A DNA stretch of 64,000 nt from positions 61,460 to 125,459 of the forward strand of contig JAFUXE010000005.1 of assembly GCA_017477205.1 (NCBI GenBank), read 5' to 3'. How positions within the stretch are numbered: the stretch's first letter is position 1; the number at the start of each line of letters is the position of its first letter. Source of the stretch: Alloprevotella sp. (GTDB taxonomy: Bacteria; Bacteroidota; Bacteroidia; Bacteroidales; Bacteroidaceae). Made by a program: the position numbers and the translations under genes. The notes under the pieces are model-generated. The model made no database searches and was not told the DNA's origin. It saw only the letters and a list, made by a program, of their open reading frames with translations. Below are positions 40,657-50,533 of this stretch, piece by piece.

Positions 40657-41544
40657 TTACTGCATCGAGCCGCCTACGATGTCAAGGAGTTCGGCGGTGA
40701 TGGCCTGCTGGCGTGTCTTGTTGTATTGCAGCGTGAGGTCGTGGAGCAGTTCGTCGGCATTGTCCGTGGCCACCTGCATGGCGATGACGCGTGCGGCGTG
40801 CTCGCTGGCCAGGCTGTCAAGCAAGGCCGTGTAGAGCTTCAGGTGTAAAGCCTTGGGGATGAGCTTTTGGATGAGTTCCTCGCGGGAGGGCTCGATGATA
40901 TAGGAGCCCCCTCCCAGCCTTCCTCCTTCGGAGGAGGAGAACAGCGTCGCGTCAGCGGCGTCTATCTTCACCGGCAGGAACTGCTCGCGCGTGAGGACTT
41001 GCGAGCCTGCGGACTTGAAGTGGTGGTAGATGAGCTCCACGCGGTCCAGCTCGCCGGCGGCAAACTTGTCCATCAGCTCCTGGGCTATCTCGGCGGCAGG
41101 CGCGTAGGCGGGATGGTCAAGGAGGGCTGCGTAGTCCCTGGCCTCAACGCCGAGCTTGCGCACCGCCTCGTGCCCCTTCTTGCCGAGGGGATAGATGGCC
41201 ACCACCTCGGCGCCGCGCTCCCTGTATTCGCCCACGACGCGGCGCAGTTCGCGGACGGCGTTGGCGTTGAAGGCGCCGCAGAGGCTGCTGTTGGAGGTAT
41301 AGACGACGAGGGCGACGCGCTCCACGGGGCGTTCCACGGCGTAGGGCGAACTTACCTCGCCGTCCATCGTGGAGACGAAGGTGCCCATGATGCGTCCCAG
41401 CCGGGACTCGTAGGGGCGCATGCTCTGGATGGACTTCTGCGCAGAGTGGAGCTTTGCGGAGGCCACCATCTTCATGGCACTCGTAATCTTGCGGGTGCTG
41501 TTGACGGAGCCTATCCTGTTTTTTACTTCCTTTAGAGACGGCAT
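40657..41544 (-). CDS. atpG: ATP synthase F1 subunit gamma, with a repeat-encoded insert
   Basis: 295 residues. The family start 'MPSLKEVKNRIGSVNSTRKI' and end 'EHAARVIAMQVATDNADELL', 'LTLQYNKTRQQAITAELLDI' are clear; gamma is the rotating central stalk of F1. Between 'LPVKIDAADAT' and 'YIIEPSREELIQKL' lie about 14 residues ('LFSSSEGGRLGGGS', about 201-214) encoded by a copy of the dispersed family-A palindrome (40903-40945). The frame is kept and the rest is intact, so the protein is probably functional with a longer loop. It is 5 bases after atpA; both are separated from the other atp genes by 9.3 kb. Confidence 0.92.
   Translation of the reverse strand: MPSLKEVKNRIGSVNSTRKITSAMKMVASAKLHSAQKSIQSMRPYESRLGRIMGTFVSTMDGEVSSPYAVERPVERVALVVYTSNSSLCGAFNANAVRELRRVVGEYRERGAEVVAIYPLGKKGHEAVRKLGVEARDYAALLDHPAYAPAAEIAQELMDKFAAGELDRVELIYHHFKSAGSQVLTREQFLPVKIDAADATLFSSSEGGRLGGGSYIIEPSREELIQKLIPKALHLKLYTALLDSLASEHAARVIAMQVATDNADELLHDLTLQYNKTRQQAITAELLDIVGGSMQ
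40903..40945. repeat. REP-like palindrome, family A, inside atpG
   Basis: Reads GGAGCCCCCTCCCAGCCT then TCCTCCTTCGGAGGAGGA: the family head followed by a CCTCC/GGAGG hairpin around TTC. The head matches the right half-element before metY (GGAGCCCCCTCCCGCCTCCC in the same orientation). Confidence 0.8.
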
Positions 41545-41549
41545 AGCGC

Positions 41550-43133
41550 TTACTTATATTGTCCTGCCACGTCGGCGGCAACCTGCTCGATGGTGGCGGT
41601 CACCTTGTCGGTGAGGCGTCCGGCGCGTATCTCGTCGAGGACGTCCTCCTTGTGCGTGGAGCGGATGATTTGCAAGAAGTTAGTCTGGAACTCGCTGACC
41701 TTCTCCACGGGAACGTCGCGCAGCAGGCCGTGCGTGCCGCAGTAGAGGATGGCCACCTGCTCGGCGGCGCTCATGGGGCTGTACTGCTTCTGGATGAGGA
41801 GCTCGTTGTTCTTGCGGCCGCGGTCGATGGTCATGGCCGTTACGGCATCCATATCGCTGCTGAACTTTGCGAAGGCCTCCAGCTCGCGGTACTGCGCCTG
41901 GTCAATCTTCAGCGTACCGGCCACCTTCTTCATGGGCTTAATCTGTGCGGCACCGCCCACGCGGCTCACGCTGATACCCACGTCGATGGCGGGGCGCTGA
42001 CCGCGGTTGAAGAGGTTCGTGTCGAGGTATATCTGTCCGTCGGTGATGGAGATGACGTTCGTGGGGATGTAGGCGCTGACGTCGCCGGCCTGCGTCTCGA
42101 TGATGGGCAGTGCGGTGAGGGAGCCTCCGCCCTTGACGTGTCCTTTCATGCTGGCGGGCAGGTCGTTCATCTGCTCGGCCACTTCCTGCTGCTCGTTGAT
42201 CTTGGCGGCACGCTCCAAGAGGCGGCTGTGGAGATAGAACACGTCGCCGGGATAGGCCTCGCGGCCGGAGGGGCGACGCAGGATAAGCGATACCTCGCGG
42301 TAGGCCACGGCCTGCTTCGAGAGGTCGTCATAGACCACGAGGGCGTGCTTGCCGCGGTCGCGGAAGAACTCGCCGATGGCGGCACCGGCGAAGGGGGCGA
42401 AGTATTGCAGTGCGGCGGGCTCGGAGGCCGTGGCACTGACAACGATGGTGTAGGGCATGGCGCCGAACTTCTTCAGCGTCTGCACCGTGGCGGCCACGGT
42501 GGAAGCCTTCTGGCCAATGGCCACGTAGATGCAGTATACGGGGTCGCCCTGCTCGTAGCTCTCCTTCTGGTTGATGATGGTATCGATGGCGATGGCGGTC
42601 TTACCGGTCTGGCGGTCGCCGATGATGAGCTCGCGCTGTCCGCGACCGATGGGTATCATGGAATCGACGGCCTTCAGTCCCGTCTGCAGGGGCTGGTCCA
42701 CGGGCTGGCGGTAGATGACGCCCGGTGCCTTGCGGTCCAAGGGCATGAGGAACTTCTCGCCGCCAATCTCCGCACCGCCGTCCAGGGGCTGGCCCAGCGG
42801 GTTGATGACGCGGCCGAGCATGTCCTCGCTCACCTCGATGGAAGCCACGCGGCCCGTACGCTTCACGCTCTGTCCTTCCTTGATGCCCTCGGAGGGACCC
42901 ATCAGGACGGCGCCCACATTGTCCTCCTCCAGGTTCATGGCCACGGCCATCACGCCGTTTTCAAACTGGATAAGTTCGTTTTCGGTCACGTTCGTCAGGC
43001 CGTGAATGCGGGCCACGCCGTCGCCGATGGTCAGCACGACGCCGACCTCTTCGAACTGCACGCCCGTACCCACTTCGCGGAGCTGCTGCAGGAGCACCTC
43101 GGAAACTTCGCTTGGTTTAATGTTGTTTGGCAT
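41550..43133 (-). CDS. atpA: ATP synthase F1 subunit alpha
   Basis: 527 residues from ATG at 43133 ('[20 protein letters not shown]'). Features: '[19 protein letters not shown]', Walker A '[15 protein letters not shown]', '[15 protein letters not shown]' and the arginine-finger region '[20 protein letters not shown]', '[18 protein letters not shown]'. It is the non-catalytic nucleotide-binding subunit of F1. It begins its own transcription unit with atpG, with a -7 box at 43167-43174, instead of following atpH as is usual in Bacteroidales. Confidence 0.95.
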   Translation of the reverse strand: MPNNIKPSEVSEVLLQQLREVGTGVQFEEVGVVLTIGDGVARIHGLTNVTENELIQFENGVMAVAMNLEEDNVGAVLMGPSEGIKEGQSVKRTGRVASIEVSEDMLGRVINPLGQPLDGGAEIGGEKFLMPLDRKAPGVIYRQPVDQPLQTGLKAVDSMIPIGRGQRELIIGDRQTGKTAIAIDTIINQKESYEQGDPVYCIYVAIGQKASTVAATVQTLKKFGAMPYTIVVSATASEPAALQYFAPFAGAAIGEFFRDRGKHALVVYDDLSKQAVAYREVSLILRRPSGREAYPGDVFYLHSRLLERAAKINEQQEVAEQMNDLPASMKGHVKGGGSLTALPIIETQAGDVSAYIPTNVISITDGQIYLDTNLFNRGQRPAIDVGISVSRVGGAAQIKPMKKVAGTLKIDQAQYRELEAFAKFSSDMDAVTAMTIDRGRKNNELLIQKQYSPMSAAEQVAILYCGTHGLLRDVPVEKVSEFQTNFLQIIRSTHKEDVLDEIRAGRLTDKVTATIEQVAADVAGQYK

Positions 43134-43166
43134 ATTGTATTTTGTCTGTTTTGTTATTTTCGGGCA

Positions 43167-43174
43167 CAAAGATA
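43167..43174 (-). promoter_or_regulatory. -7 box of atpA
   Basis: CAAAGATA reads TATCTTTG leftward, 33 bases before the atpA ATG. It suggests that atpA-atpG have an own promoter in this split operon. No clear -33 TTTG is visible. Confidence 0.5.
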
Positions 43175-43244
43175 GTGCAAGGCGAGCGCAGAGAAAAAAA
43201 ATATAGCAGTTTTTTTCTCTGCCGAGCCGCAGCCTGTCCTCGCA

Positions 43245-43377
43245 GCCTCACCCCCAGCCCCTCTCCGACAGGAGAGGGGAGTGGGATGTCTTGCGGGAAC
43301 AAAGGATTCTACTCCCCTCGCCCCTTGGAGAGGGGTCGGGGGTGAGGCCAGGGTGAGGCTGGGGTGAGGCTGGAACC
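43245..43377. repeat. REP-like composite, family B, between atpA and the BACON-like protein gene
   Basis: Left half GCCTCACCCCCAGCCCCTCT with hairpin CCTCTCC(GACA)GGAGAGG (43245-43286); right half in inverse order, ACTCCCCTCGCCCCTTGGAG to GGGGGTGAGGC (about 43311-43349). Three tandem GGGTGAGGCT-type units follow up to the stop codon of the gene ending at 43378. The same composite recurs at 46090-46322. Confidence 0.85.
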
Positions 43378-46206
43378 CTATTCGTTGAGCTCGTAGAAGA
43401 CGCCGTAGTTCACGTCGGTATTGGCGCTGGTGCTGTAGTTCTCCATGCCGGTGATGCTGGCATTGGGCTGCGCGGACATCAGGTCGCCGCCTTCGGGCAC
43501 GCCGCTGACGTACTTGTAGCAGGTGGCGGAGTAGTCAAGGGTACCCGTGCCGGTGAAGCGGAAGAGGTACTGCTGGCGGCTGTCGTCCCAGGTGACGGTG
43601 AACGTGCCTTCGACGTTGCGCTTGAAGTGTTCGTCAAGGACTGGATTACTATTCTCCGCCATTGATTCGCCGCCTTGCTGCGCTATGCCATTGTGGAAGG
43701 CTGTCTCCACATCTTCCTTGGACTTGCGGTGGTGCTCATAGTCGGTGGCGAGGGTAAACGTGCCGCTACCAGTCTGCCAGCGTCCGCCTGCTTCCACGGG
43801 GTCGAACTTGCCCTCAAGCGAGAGTCCTTCCACGCCCTGGAGCGCGAATGTGCCGTCGGGCTGGTGGTGGATGACGGGGTTCTTCTCGAAGGCGTTCACG
43901 ATGTCTTCCTCGCCGATGGCGATGGGCGCACCGAAGTAATACGTGCCGTCAGGAGACTCAATATTCATATAGTCCGTCTCACCGTCGAGGACGGCAACAC
44001 TGGAGGCGGCAATTCGCTGGAAGAGCAGGCCGATATAGGCGGGGTCTACCTCCTGCCTGATGTAGACCGTGCTGCGGCGGGCGTTGAAGCCGAAGGTGTC
44101 CTCCTCTTTCTGGGCGCGGAACTCAACGTAGCCCGAGCGGCGCTTGGGGGTGGTGTTGGGCTGGCAGATGATATTGTAGCCGTCCTTCGTCTCCTCGACG
44201 GTGAACCAGTCGCGGTTGCTGTAGTCGTCATACTGACAGCTGGCGTAGGTGTCCTTCGAGTAGGTGTTGCGTACCTTGACGAAGCTGGTGCCGCCCTGGT
44301 AGTCGAACTTTGCCGAGTCGGCCTCGACGAAGAGGTCCTCCAGTCCGGCATAGATGCGCGCGCCGGGGCCTGCCACGATCTCCTGCTTGCCGAAGTGGCA
44401 GAGGGGGTGGACGATGTACCAGCGTTCAGGCTCAACGTCGTCGAAGCTGAGGCGGTAGCTCGTGCCGAAGAACTCGGTCGTCACGTAGTCGTTCGTCGTC
44501 CATACGCGCTTGCCGAGGGGCTTGCCCTTCTCGTCGAAGAGCTCAAAGCCCACGGGTCCGGCGGTGAAGAAGAAGACGCTGCGGCTCAGATCGCTGCTGA
44601 CGGTGAGCCTGCGGCTCTGCTCGTTGTAGCCCTGCGAGGCGGGTGCACCGAACTTGGGCACGATGCCGCCGTCGAAGGTCCAGGCGGGTTCGTATTCCCA
44701 CACGGGCCACTCCTTCTCATGCTTGAGGAAGCTGGCCGTGATCTTGGCCTTGGCGTAGGCGCCCGTCTTCAGGCATCCGTCCTGGTTGAGGATGTCGTAG
44801 AGCGAGGTGTCGATGGTGTCGGTGTGCTCGTAGAAGTTGTCGCTGCTGACGGTGATCTGCATACTCACCTTTCCGCCCGCATCGATGCGGGCCTCAATCT
44901 TGCCCATGTCCTCCACGCCGAGCACGAGGGCCACCTTGTAGTAGGGTCCCATGGCGATGACGGCGGTGCCCTGCGCCTCGAACTTCTCGTGACTGCCGAG
45001 GTCGCGCGTCTGGGCGTTGAGCATCAGGTTGTCCGTCACGGCGCTCTCGTTGAGCTGTGCCTGCACCTCCACTGCCACGTCTTTGTCGTAGTGGTAGTTC
45101 ACCTCCAGCTCGCCCGAGACGGAGGCGTTGATGCCCGGGCCGGTGTTGATGAAGAAGGGCGTGTCGGGTATCCATATCTTTGTGCCGGGGAAGGGCTGGT
45201 CGTAGCTGCCCTCGATGGTGGCCTTGGCGTGGATGTCGAAGGCGAGGTTGGCCTTGACGCGCAGGGCGCAGTCCATATTGATGCCCGTCGAGGGGCTGAT
45301 GGAGCCGAAGGCCGCAGCATAGATCTCAGGCGCAATGGCCACGCCGGCCTTGGCCTCGCCCGACACCTTCCAGTCGAACTGCTGGAAGCTGCCGAGGTCC
45401 TGCGAACCGCTCCAGTCCCACTCCTTCTTGATGGTGTCGAGCACCACGTTCAGGTAGCCCGACTCGCTGTCGTGCCCCACGCGGCGCATCAGGGCGCGGC
45501 GGCGTGCTGCTTGCGCAGCGTCCTCGTTGATGCGGGCTCCGCCCTTGAAGATGTGGCGCGTGAGATAGGCGCGGAAGCCTTCGTTGCGACACTCCACGAG
45601 CGTGCCAGCCGTCGTCGTCGATACCGCCCGCACCGTGCCGTAGAAGCCGCCAGGCAGATACGGGCGGCTCTTCGTCGTGCAAAGCTTGTCGCCCACGGCA
45701 GGAATGAGGTTCGCAGGCGTAGAGGGCGAGAGAGTAATCTGCGTCAGGCTGTCGCTGGCTACGACGTAGTCCCAGAGTTCGCTGGTCGTCGTGGCTTTCA
45801 CTCCCTCGGCATACTCCGTCTTCGGCGTGATGAACGACACGCTGTCGATGGCCGAGATGGGGATGCGGTAGAGCGAGTCGAGCGTCTCAATCTCCTGTAC
45901 CACGTAGTCGAAGTGCTCGCGGCCGAGGGTATCAATTTTGCTGAACTCAACACGCACCACTTCGGCGTTGTAGAAACCGTGGAACTTGCCGTCGTTGCGA
46001 TAGACGTACATGGCGTCCTGCACGGGTTCATCGGAGACGGTCTGGGCAGCAAGGGGCTGGACTAAGAAAAGGGCAAACAGCAAGCCCAACAGCCTCACCC
46101 CCAGCCCCTCTCCATAAGGAGAGGGGAGTGAGATGTAGCTTCGGTGTGAGTGTTTGCGCGCTTTTCTCAATCTCTCCGCACTCTTAAATATATTATAATG
46201 TGTCAT
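43378..46206 (-). CDS. exported protein with BACON-like domain
   Basis: 942 residues from ATG at 46206 (an ATG at 46230 would add 8). The first about 38 residues ('MTHYNIFKSAERLRKARKHS' and onward to '[13 protein letters not shown]') precede the real hydrophobic signal core 'LLGLLFALFLVQPLAAQ'; residues about 25-38 are encoded by a family-B palindrome. The mature part is beta-rich; about 655-720 resembles a BACON domain ('FDYQGGTSFVKVRNTYSKDT', 'RDWFTVEETKDGYNIICQPN', 'RRSGYVEFRAQKEED'), a module thought to bind mucin or glycans. The C-terminus has no clear T9SS tail. It is one of three genes between atpH and atpA. Confidence 0.72.
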   Translation of the reverse strand: MTHYNIFKSAERLRKARKHSHRSYISLPSPYGEGLGVRLLGLLFALFLVQPLAAQTVSDEPVQDAMYVYRNDGKFHGFYNAEVVRVEFSKIDTLGREHFDYVVQEIETLDSLYRIPISAIDSVSFITPKTEYAEGVKATTTSELWDYVVASDSLTQITLSPSTPANLIPAVGDKLCTTKSRPYLPGGFYGTVRAVSTTTAGTLVECRNEGFRAYLTRHIFKGGARINEDAAQAARRRALMRRVGHDSESGYLNVVLDTIKKEWDWSGSQDLGSFQQFDWKVSGEAKAGVAIAPEIYAAAFGSISPSTGINMDCALRVKANLAFDIHAKATIEGSYDQPFPGTKIWIPDTPFFINTGPGINASVSGELEVNYHYDKDVAVEVQAQLNESAVTDNLMLNAQTRDLGSHEKFEAQGTAVIAMGPYYKVALVLGVEDMGKIEARIDAGGKVSMQITVSSDNFYEHTDTIDTSLYDILNQDGCLKTGAYAKAKITASFLKHEKEWPVWEYEPAWTFDGGIVPKFGAPASQGYNEQSRRLTVSSDLSRSVFFFTAGPVGFELFDEKGKPLGKRVWTTNDYVTTEFFGTSYRLSFDDVEPERWYIVHPLCHFGKQEIVAGPGARIYAGLEDLFVEADSAKFDYQGGTSFVKVRNTYSKDTYASCQYDDYSNRDWFTVEETKDGYNIICQPNTTPKRRSGYVEFRAQKEEDTFGFNARRSTVYIRQEVDPAYIGLLFQRIAASSVAVLDGETDYMNIESPDGTYYFGAPIAIGEEDIVNAFEKNPVIHHQPDGTFALQGVEGLSLEGKFDPVEAGGRWQTGSGTFTLATDYEHHRKSKEDVETAFHNGIAQQGGESMAENSNPVLDEHFKRNVEGTFTVTWDDSRQQYLFRFTGTGTLDYSATCYKYVSGVPEGGDLMSAQPNASITGMENYSTSANTDVNYGVFYELNE

Positions 46207-46322
46207 AGTTGTATGTTTTTTGATTTGCATTCTACTCCCCTCTCCCCGCCGTAGGCTTCCCCCTCGCCCTTTGGAGAGGGGGTTAGGGGGTGAGGCTGGG
46301 GTGAGGCTGGGGTGAGGTTGGA
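46090..46322. repeat. REP-like composite, family B, spanning the 5' end of the BACON-like gene
   Basis: Left half AGCCTCACCCCCAGCCCCTC plus hairpin CCTCTCC(ATAA)GGAGAGG lies inside the coding region (46089-46138). The inverse half (46230-46322, ACTCCCCTCTCCCCG ... GGGGGTGAGGCTGGGGTGAG) lies upstream, with three GGGGTGAGG(C/T)T units as at 43349. The start codons lie between the halves. Confidence 0.85.
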
Positions 46323-46329
46323 GGTCACC

Positions 46330-49300
46330 TTATCGCTTCATTATCTTATAGGTTATTTCATTCACTTTCACTACGTATGTACCCACGGGAAGTCCGCCGA
46401 GCGAGAGGGAGAGGCTGCCGTCGGCGGTGGCCACGGCGTGACGCTGGAGACGGCCTTGGAGGTCGAAGACATCTACCGCAGCACCTGCCTTCAAACCAGT
46501 GGCGATGAGCTTTTCACCCTGCATGTCGAGGTCAGCGTGCTTGTCGTCCGTTACCTCGTCTATGCCTGTGGCATCGTAGCTCTCAAAGGTGTAGCGCACC
46601 ACGTCGGAAAGCGGCAGCGAGAGGCTGAGCCAGAGGCCCGTGATGCTGAGGTCGCTGCCCGCGATGCTGATGACGGGCTTCGAGGCGAGGCGCACGGTGT
46701 GCGTCGTGCCGTCCTTCATGAGCAGCGTCAGGGCTGTACCCACGGTCTCGTCGTCGTTGACGGCTTGTGCGTCGCGGGCTATCTGCTCGGGCGAGGGATA
46801 GTCGTCGGGGTCTATCTCTACGATGGTGCCGAAGCGTCCCCAGTCGCTGTGGGCAGCGAAGGCTTCCTTCTTGCCCTTAGGTACTTGCAGGGTGGCATTG
46901 GCATAGCAGGTGTAGTAGAACATATAGTCCGTACCATAGTAGGGATTGTCGAAGAGCACCGTTACCTTCTCTAATCCCTCGGCGCGCGTGCCGCAACCCA
47001 TGTAAACATCTGTCATTCCTACGGGTATGATAACCTCCTTTGTTCCTTCGGGAAGGCAACGGCTAGGCATATAGTTGCATTTTTCGGAAACGTTTACGAC
47101 GGTGCGTTCGCCGACGGTGGCGTTGACCTTGCGCTCCATTGGCGGGCAGAGCAACAGCGTCACCTGATCAGACCAGCTGCTTCGCGCGTAGAGGATGCCG
47201 TCCACGGCAAATAGGCTTTGGTGGTCTGGATCCACGGTGAGCGTATGCAGGCGAGAGCATCCTTCGAATACGTCATTATACGAGGAATAGGAATTGGTGG
47301 GACTGAAGTGGAATGTCTCTATTCCGCTATTCGCGAAGAAGCGGTTGGGCAGTGCGTAGGCATTCTCAAGACCCTTCACGTTCGACAGCGACGTGCAGCC
47401 CTCGAAGACGCTTTCGCCCAACTGGTCGGCTCCTGTGAGGTTCATCGTCTTGAGCGACGAACAGCCGTAGAAGGCGCGCTTGCCGACGTAGCGAAGCGAG
47501 CTGTTCACATCTATGCTTTCCAGCGCGCGGCAGTTCTCAAAGGAACTGTCGTTGATGTCGTTGAGTTCCTCGCCCAGCGTGACGCGGCGCAGGTTGGTGC
47601 AATCCTTGAAACTGGGAGTGGAATAGACAAATGCTGGCACCTTGACGGTTTCGATGGTGAGGTCGCCCTGAAAGACGGCATCTTCCACGCCCGTCACGGG
47701 GATGCGCTTGTTGCCAAGCAGAAGGGTGGCGGGAATCATGACGTTGGGAGTGGTCTTTACGGCTGTGTTGCGACCGATGACGGTGGCGTAGGTGCCGTTC
47801 TCACTCATATATATAAAGGCGTCTTCCACGATAAGGTCGTCAAGGATATTGGGAAAGTCCTTCCATACGGGTGCGGCGCGGTAGGCCTCGGCAGTGCCTT
47901 GCGGCACATGGAGCGTCACCCAGTGGTTGTATTCGTCGTGGGGTGCTCCCGCATATTGCGTAAACGTAGGCGGCACGGTGCTCAGAGCATAGACCGTGCG
48001 CAGGTTGTAGGAGTAGATGTCGGCAAGGTCGATGCTCTGCAAGCTGGCGGGCAGGTAGATGTACTGCACGAAGCCACTGAGGGGCTGCGCCGTAGTGGTC
48101 TCCGTGCCAGTGGGGATGATGCGCGTATTGTCGTCAGAGGAGTAGCCCATCGCCAGCAGGTGTTTCATGTCCTTGGTGAAGAGGTAGGCACCATTGCCTA
48201 CGTAATTGGGGTTGTCGGCATCGACGGCGTATTCCTTCGTCATGGTGATGCTCGTTGGGTCGTAGGTTGTCACGCCGGCAGGGATGATTATCTTGTCGAA
48301 GTTGCCATAAACGGCATGGGGTGCGTACGTGGTCTTGGGATTTACGGTGAACGTGCCGTCAAGTCCTACGAGTCCCTGTTTGCCGATGCTGCGGCAGCCC
48401 TCAAGGCCTTCCACACCCATAGTGCCTTCGCCGGTACGCACCAGTCCGCCCTCGTCTATGACGTAGTTGTCGCTGTGAAGCGTGACTTTCCAGAGGCCCG
48501 AACTGTTCACGGCGTGGCGACCGATGCGCGTCACCGATGCGGGCACGTCAAGCTGCCAGAGGCTGGTTTGGTAGAACAGGCTGTCGGCCACTTCCGTCAG
48601 GCCATCTTCTAACGTGGCCTCCGTGAGGTTGCTGCACTTGGCGAAGACGCCGCGGCCAAACGTGACGGAGGCGGGGATAGTGACGCGCTCCACGGCAATT
48701 CCGGAGAAGGCTTCGTCGCCCAGATAGCGCAGGCTGGCGGGCAGTTTCTCAAAGGTAAGCTTTTCGTTCTCAGCAAAGACGCGGGCGGCAATGCTATCCA
48801 ATCCCTCGGCCATCGTGAGCGTTTCGAGGGCGGGGCAGTTGGCGAACGCCGCGCGGCCCACGCTCTTCACGCCTTCGCCCAGTGCGACACTTTGCAGGCC
48901 TTCGCACCAACTGAAGGCTTCTTCGTCTATTTGTTTCGCGCCGGTAATGGAAACGCTCTTCAGACTCGGGTTATAGGCAAAGGCATGGTAGCCAATGCGC
49001 TCCACGCCGCCTGCGAACGTAACGTTCTCAATGGTGCTGAGTCCCTCAAAGAGGCCGTCGGGAATATCGCCGAGCTTTGCCTTGATGGTGAGCTGCGTGA
49101 TGGGGCGGTCTTCGTTGATGCGTTCGCGCAAGGCGAGGTCTCGCATTCCTTCAACGGGGTATGTCTTGCCCTCATAGACGATTTGTGCGGGTACGGTGAC
49201 CTCGCCATAATAGGCGTCGGATCCGCTGCTGGCCAGGATGGCTTTCCCGGCTTCCTCGTCCAGGTCGTACCATACGCCATCGACTTCCACTTTTTCGCGC

Positions 49301-50478
49301 TTGGCGGGCTGTATGCCCGTGATGATTTCGCTCCATGGCGCGTAGGAGGCACTCTTGTCGTTCTCGCCGTAAGGGCGGATGAGCTTCAGGCTGTAATAAC
49401 CGTTGCAGCGCCCGTCCCAGCCGAAGTCCACATGGAACAGGCCGTCGTCGCTGAAGCCGTCGATGACCAAGGCGTGCCCCTCGGTAAAGTCAAGATAGCG
49501 TATGTGCTGACCATAGATATAGTCTTCCTTCCAAATGGTATCGCGGCCAGCGTAATAGACGGGACGGCTTGCACGCAGTTCGCTGCGTATGGCGTCGGCC
49601 ATCGTCTCTGTCCCCATATAATGGATGATGCCACGCTGGGAATAGTTGGATATGTACTGCATCGTTCCCTCGTCGTAGTTGAAGTGTGTCGCGAGGGCCT
49701 TGTAGGCATTGTGAGAGTAGGCGGCACTGGCATTTCTCCAGTCAATGCCGTAGTCCATGTTGGCGGCGCAGCCCACGTCGGCCATCAGCCGCGAGATGGC
49801 CTCGTAGCGCTCGTCGGCATCGGCTGTACTTGTCATCTTGCTCCACTGATAGGTGTGCTCTGAGAAATCAATGCTCTGCGAGGTCTGATTGACGTTCGTG
49901 TGGCTGCCATAGCCGTGCTGCGGCCAGCGGTGGTAGTTCATGATTTGTGCCACGGCCGTTGCCACGCAGCCAGTCTTGGCGGTTACGTACTTGGAATAGT
50001 CCTGCCCCCAGTGCTCGCGGAGCAACGGCTCCACATTCCCGTAGCCCGACGCGCGGCGCGGGGCGCGGGCCACCCAGCTGCGCACCTCGGCGGAGGCATC
50101 CTGGCGATAGGCGGCGATTCCCTTGGCATAACCCTCCACGAGGAACTGCAGGCTCTCGGGCAGATCGTCGGCATTGAAGCTGCCGCTGTCGCTCCAGCCC
50201 AGCACTTCGCTTTCTGTACTTTCGTCGCCCGAGACGATGACGAAGCCGCCCGAAGGCACGTTATACACATAGAGTTCCGGCGCATTGCCGCCTTTCTGCG
50301 ACGACCACGCCAACTTCACGCTCTTCGCGTCGGCAGCCGGAAGGCGCCGCACGCCGTCGGGTGTTGACGAAGCCACGAAGCGCTGCGCAATCTGCCGCGC
50401 CTCCGGCTCATCCACCACCTGTGCCGCCGCAATATGCGCAAGCATTATAGCAGCCGCCAATAGTGAAAACTTTCTCAT
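46330..50478 (-). CDS. large C10-family cysteine peptidase with BspA-type leucine-rich repeats
   Basis: 1382 residues. A signal peptide (about 1-19) and Spi-type propeptide ('YVYNVPSGGFVIVSGDESTE', about 70-90) precede the C10 domain: nucleophile in 'TAKTGCVATAVAQIMNYHRW' (C171), active His in 'FTEGHALVIDGFSDDGLFHV' (H335) and 'DFGWDGRCNGYYSL'. From about 440 to 1230 there are many BspA-like leucine-rich repeats ('LKSVSITGAKQIDEEAFSWC', 'LRYVGKRAFYGCSSLKTMNL'). The C-terminus 'VDVFDLQGRLQRHAVATADG', 'LPVGTYVVKVNEITYKIMKR' is a T9SS-like tail. It is predicted to be a surface protease with a very long binding region. It lies in the interruption of the atp genes; its -7 box is at 50511. Confidence 0.9.
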   Translation of the reverse strand: MRKFSLLAAAIMLAHIAAAQVVDEPEARQIAQRFVASSTPDGVRRLPAADAKSVKLAWSSQKGGNAPELYVYNVPSGGFVIVSGDESTESEVLGWSDSGSFNADDLPESLQFLVEGYAKGIAAYRQDASAEVRSWVARAPRRASGYGNVEPLLREHWGQDYSKYVTAKTGCVATAVAQIMNYHRWPQHGYGSHTNVNQTSQSIDFSEHTYQWSKMTSTADADERYEAISRLMADVGCAANMDYGIDWRNASAAYSHNAYKALATHFNYDEGTMQYISNYSQRGIIHYMGTETMADAIRSELRASRPVYYAGRDTIWKEDYIYGQHIRYLDFTEGHALVIDGFSDDGLFHVDFGWDGRCNGYYSLKLIRPYGENDKSASYAPWSEIITGIQPAKREKVEVDGVWYDLDEEAGKAILASSGSDAYYGEVTVPAQIVYEGKTYPVEGMRDLALRERINEDRPITQLTIKAKLGDIPDGLFEGLSTIENVTFAGGVERIGYHAFAYNPSLKSVSITGAKQIDEEAFSWCEGLQSVALGEGVKSVGRAAFANCPALETLTMAEGLDSIAARVFAENEKLTFEKLPASLRYLGDEAFSGIAVERVTIPASVTFGRGVFAKCSNLTEATLEDGLTEVADSLFYQTSLWQLDVPASVTRIGRHAVNSSGLWKVTLHSDNYVIDEGGLVRTGEGTMGVEGLEGCRSIGKQGLVGLDGTFTVNPKTTYAPHAVYGNFDKIIIPAGVTTYDPTSITMTKEYAVDADNPNYVGNGAYLFTKDMKHLLAMGYSSDDNTRIIPTGTETTTAQPLSGFVQYIYLPASLQSIDLADIYSYNLRTVYALSTVPPTFTQYAGAPHDEYNHWVTLHVPQGTAEAYRAAPVWKDFPNILDDLIVEDAFIYMSENGTYATVIGRNTAVKTTPNVMIPATLLLGNKRIPVTGVEDAVFQGDLTIETVKVPAFVYSTPSFKDCTNLRRVTLGEELNDINDSSFENCRALESIDVNSSLRYVGKRAFYGCSSLKTMNLTGADQLGESVFEGCTSLSNVKGLENAYALPNRFFANSGIETFHFSPTNSYSSYNDVFEGCSRLHTLTVDPDHQSLFAVDGILYARSSWSDQVTLLLCPPMERKVNATVGERTVVNVSEKCNYMPSRCLPEGTKEVIIPVGMTDVYMGCGTRAEGLEKVTVLFDNPYYGTDYMFYYTCYANATLQVPKGKKEAFAAHSDWGRFGTIVEIDPDDYPSPEQIARDAQAVNDDETVGTALTLLMKDGTTHTVRLASKPVISIAGSDLSITGLWLSLSLPLSDVVRYTFESYDATGIDEVTDDKHADLDMQGEKLIATGLKAGAAVDVFDLQGRLQRHAVATADGSLSLSLGGLPVGTYVVKVNEITYKIMKR

Positions 50479-50510
50479 ACCATTATAACATATTAGTTAA
50501 AAATCGGCTG

Positions 50511-50518
50511 CAAAAATA
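50511..50518 (-). promoter_or_regulatory. -7 box of the large C10 peptidase gene
   Basis: CAAAAATA reads TATTTTTG leftward, matching TAnnTTTG, 32 bases before the ATG at 50478. No convincing -33 box is visible. Confidence 0.45.
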
Positions 50519-50533
50519 TACACAAAAAAACTG

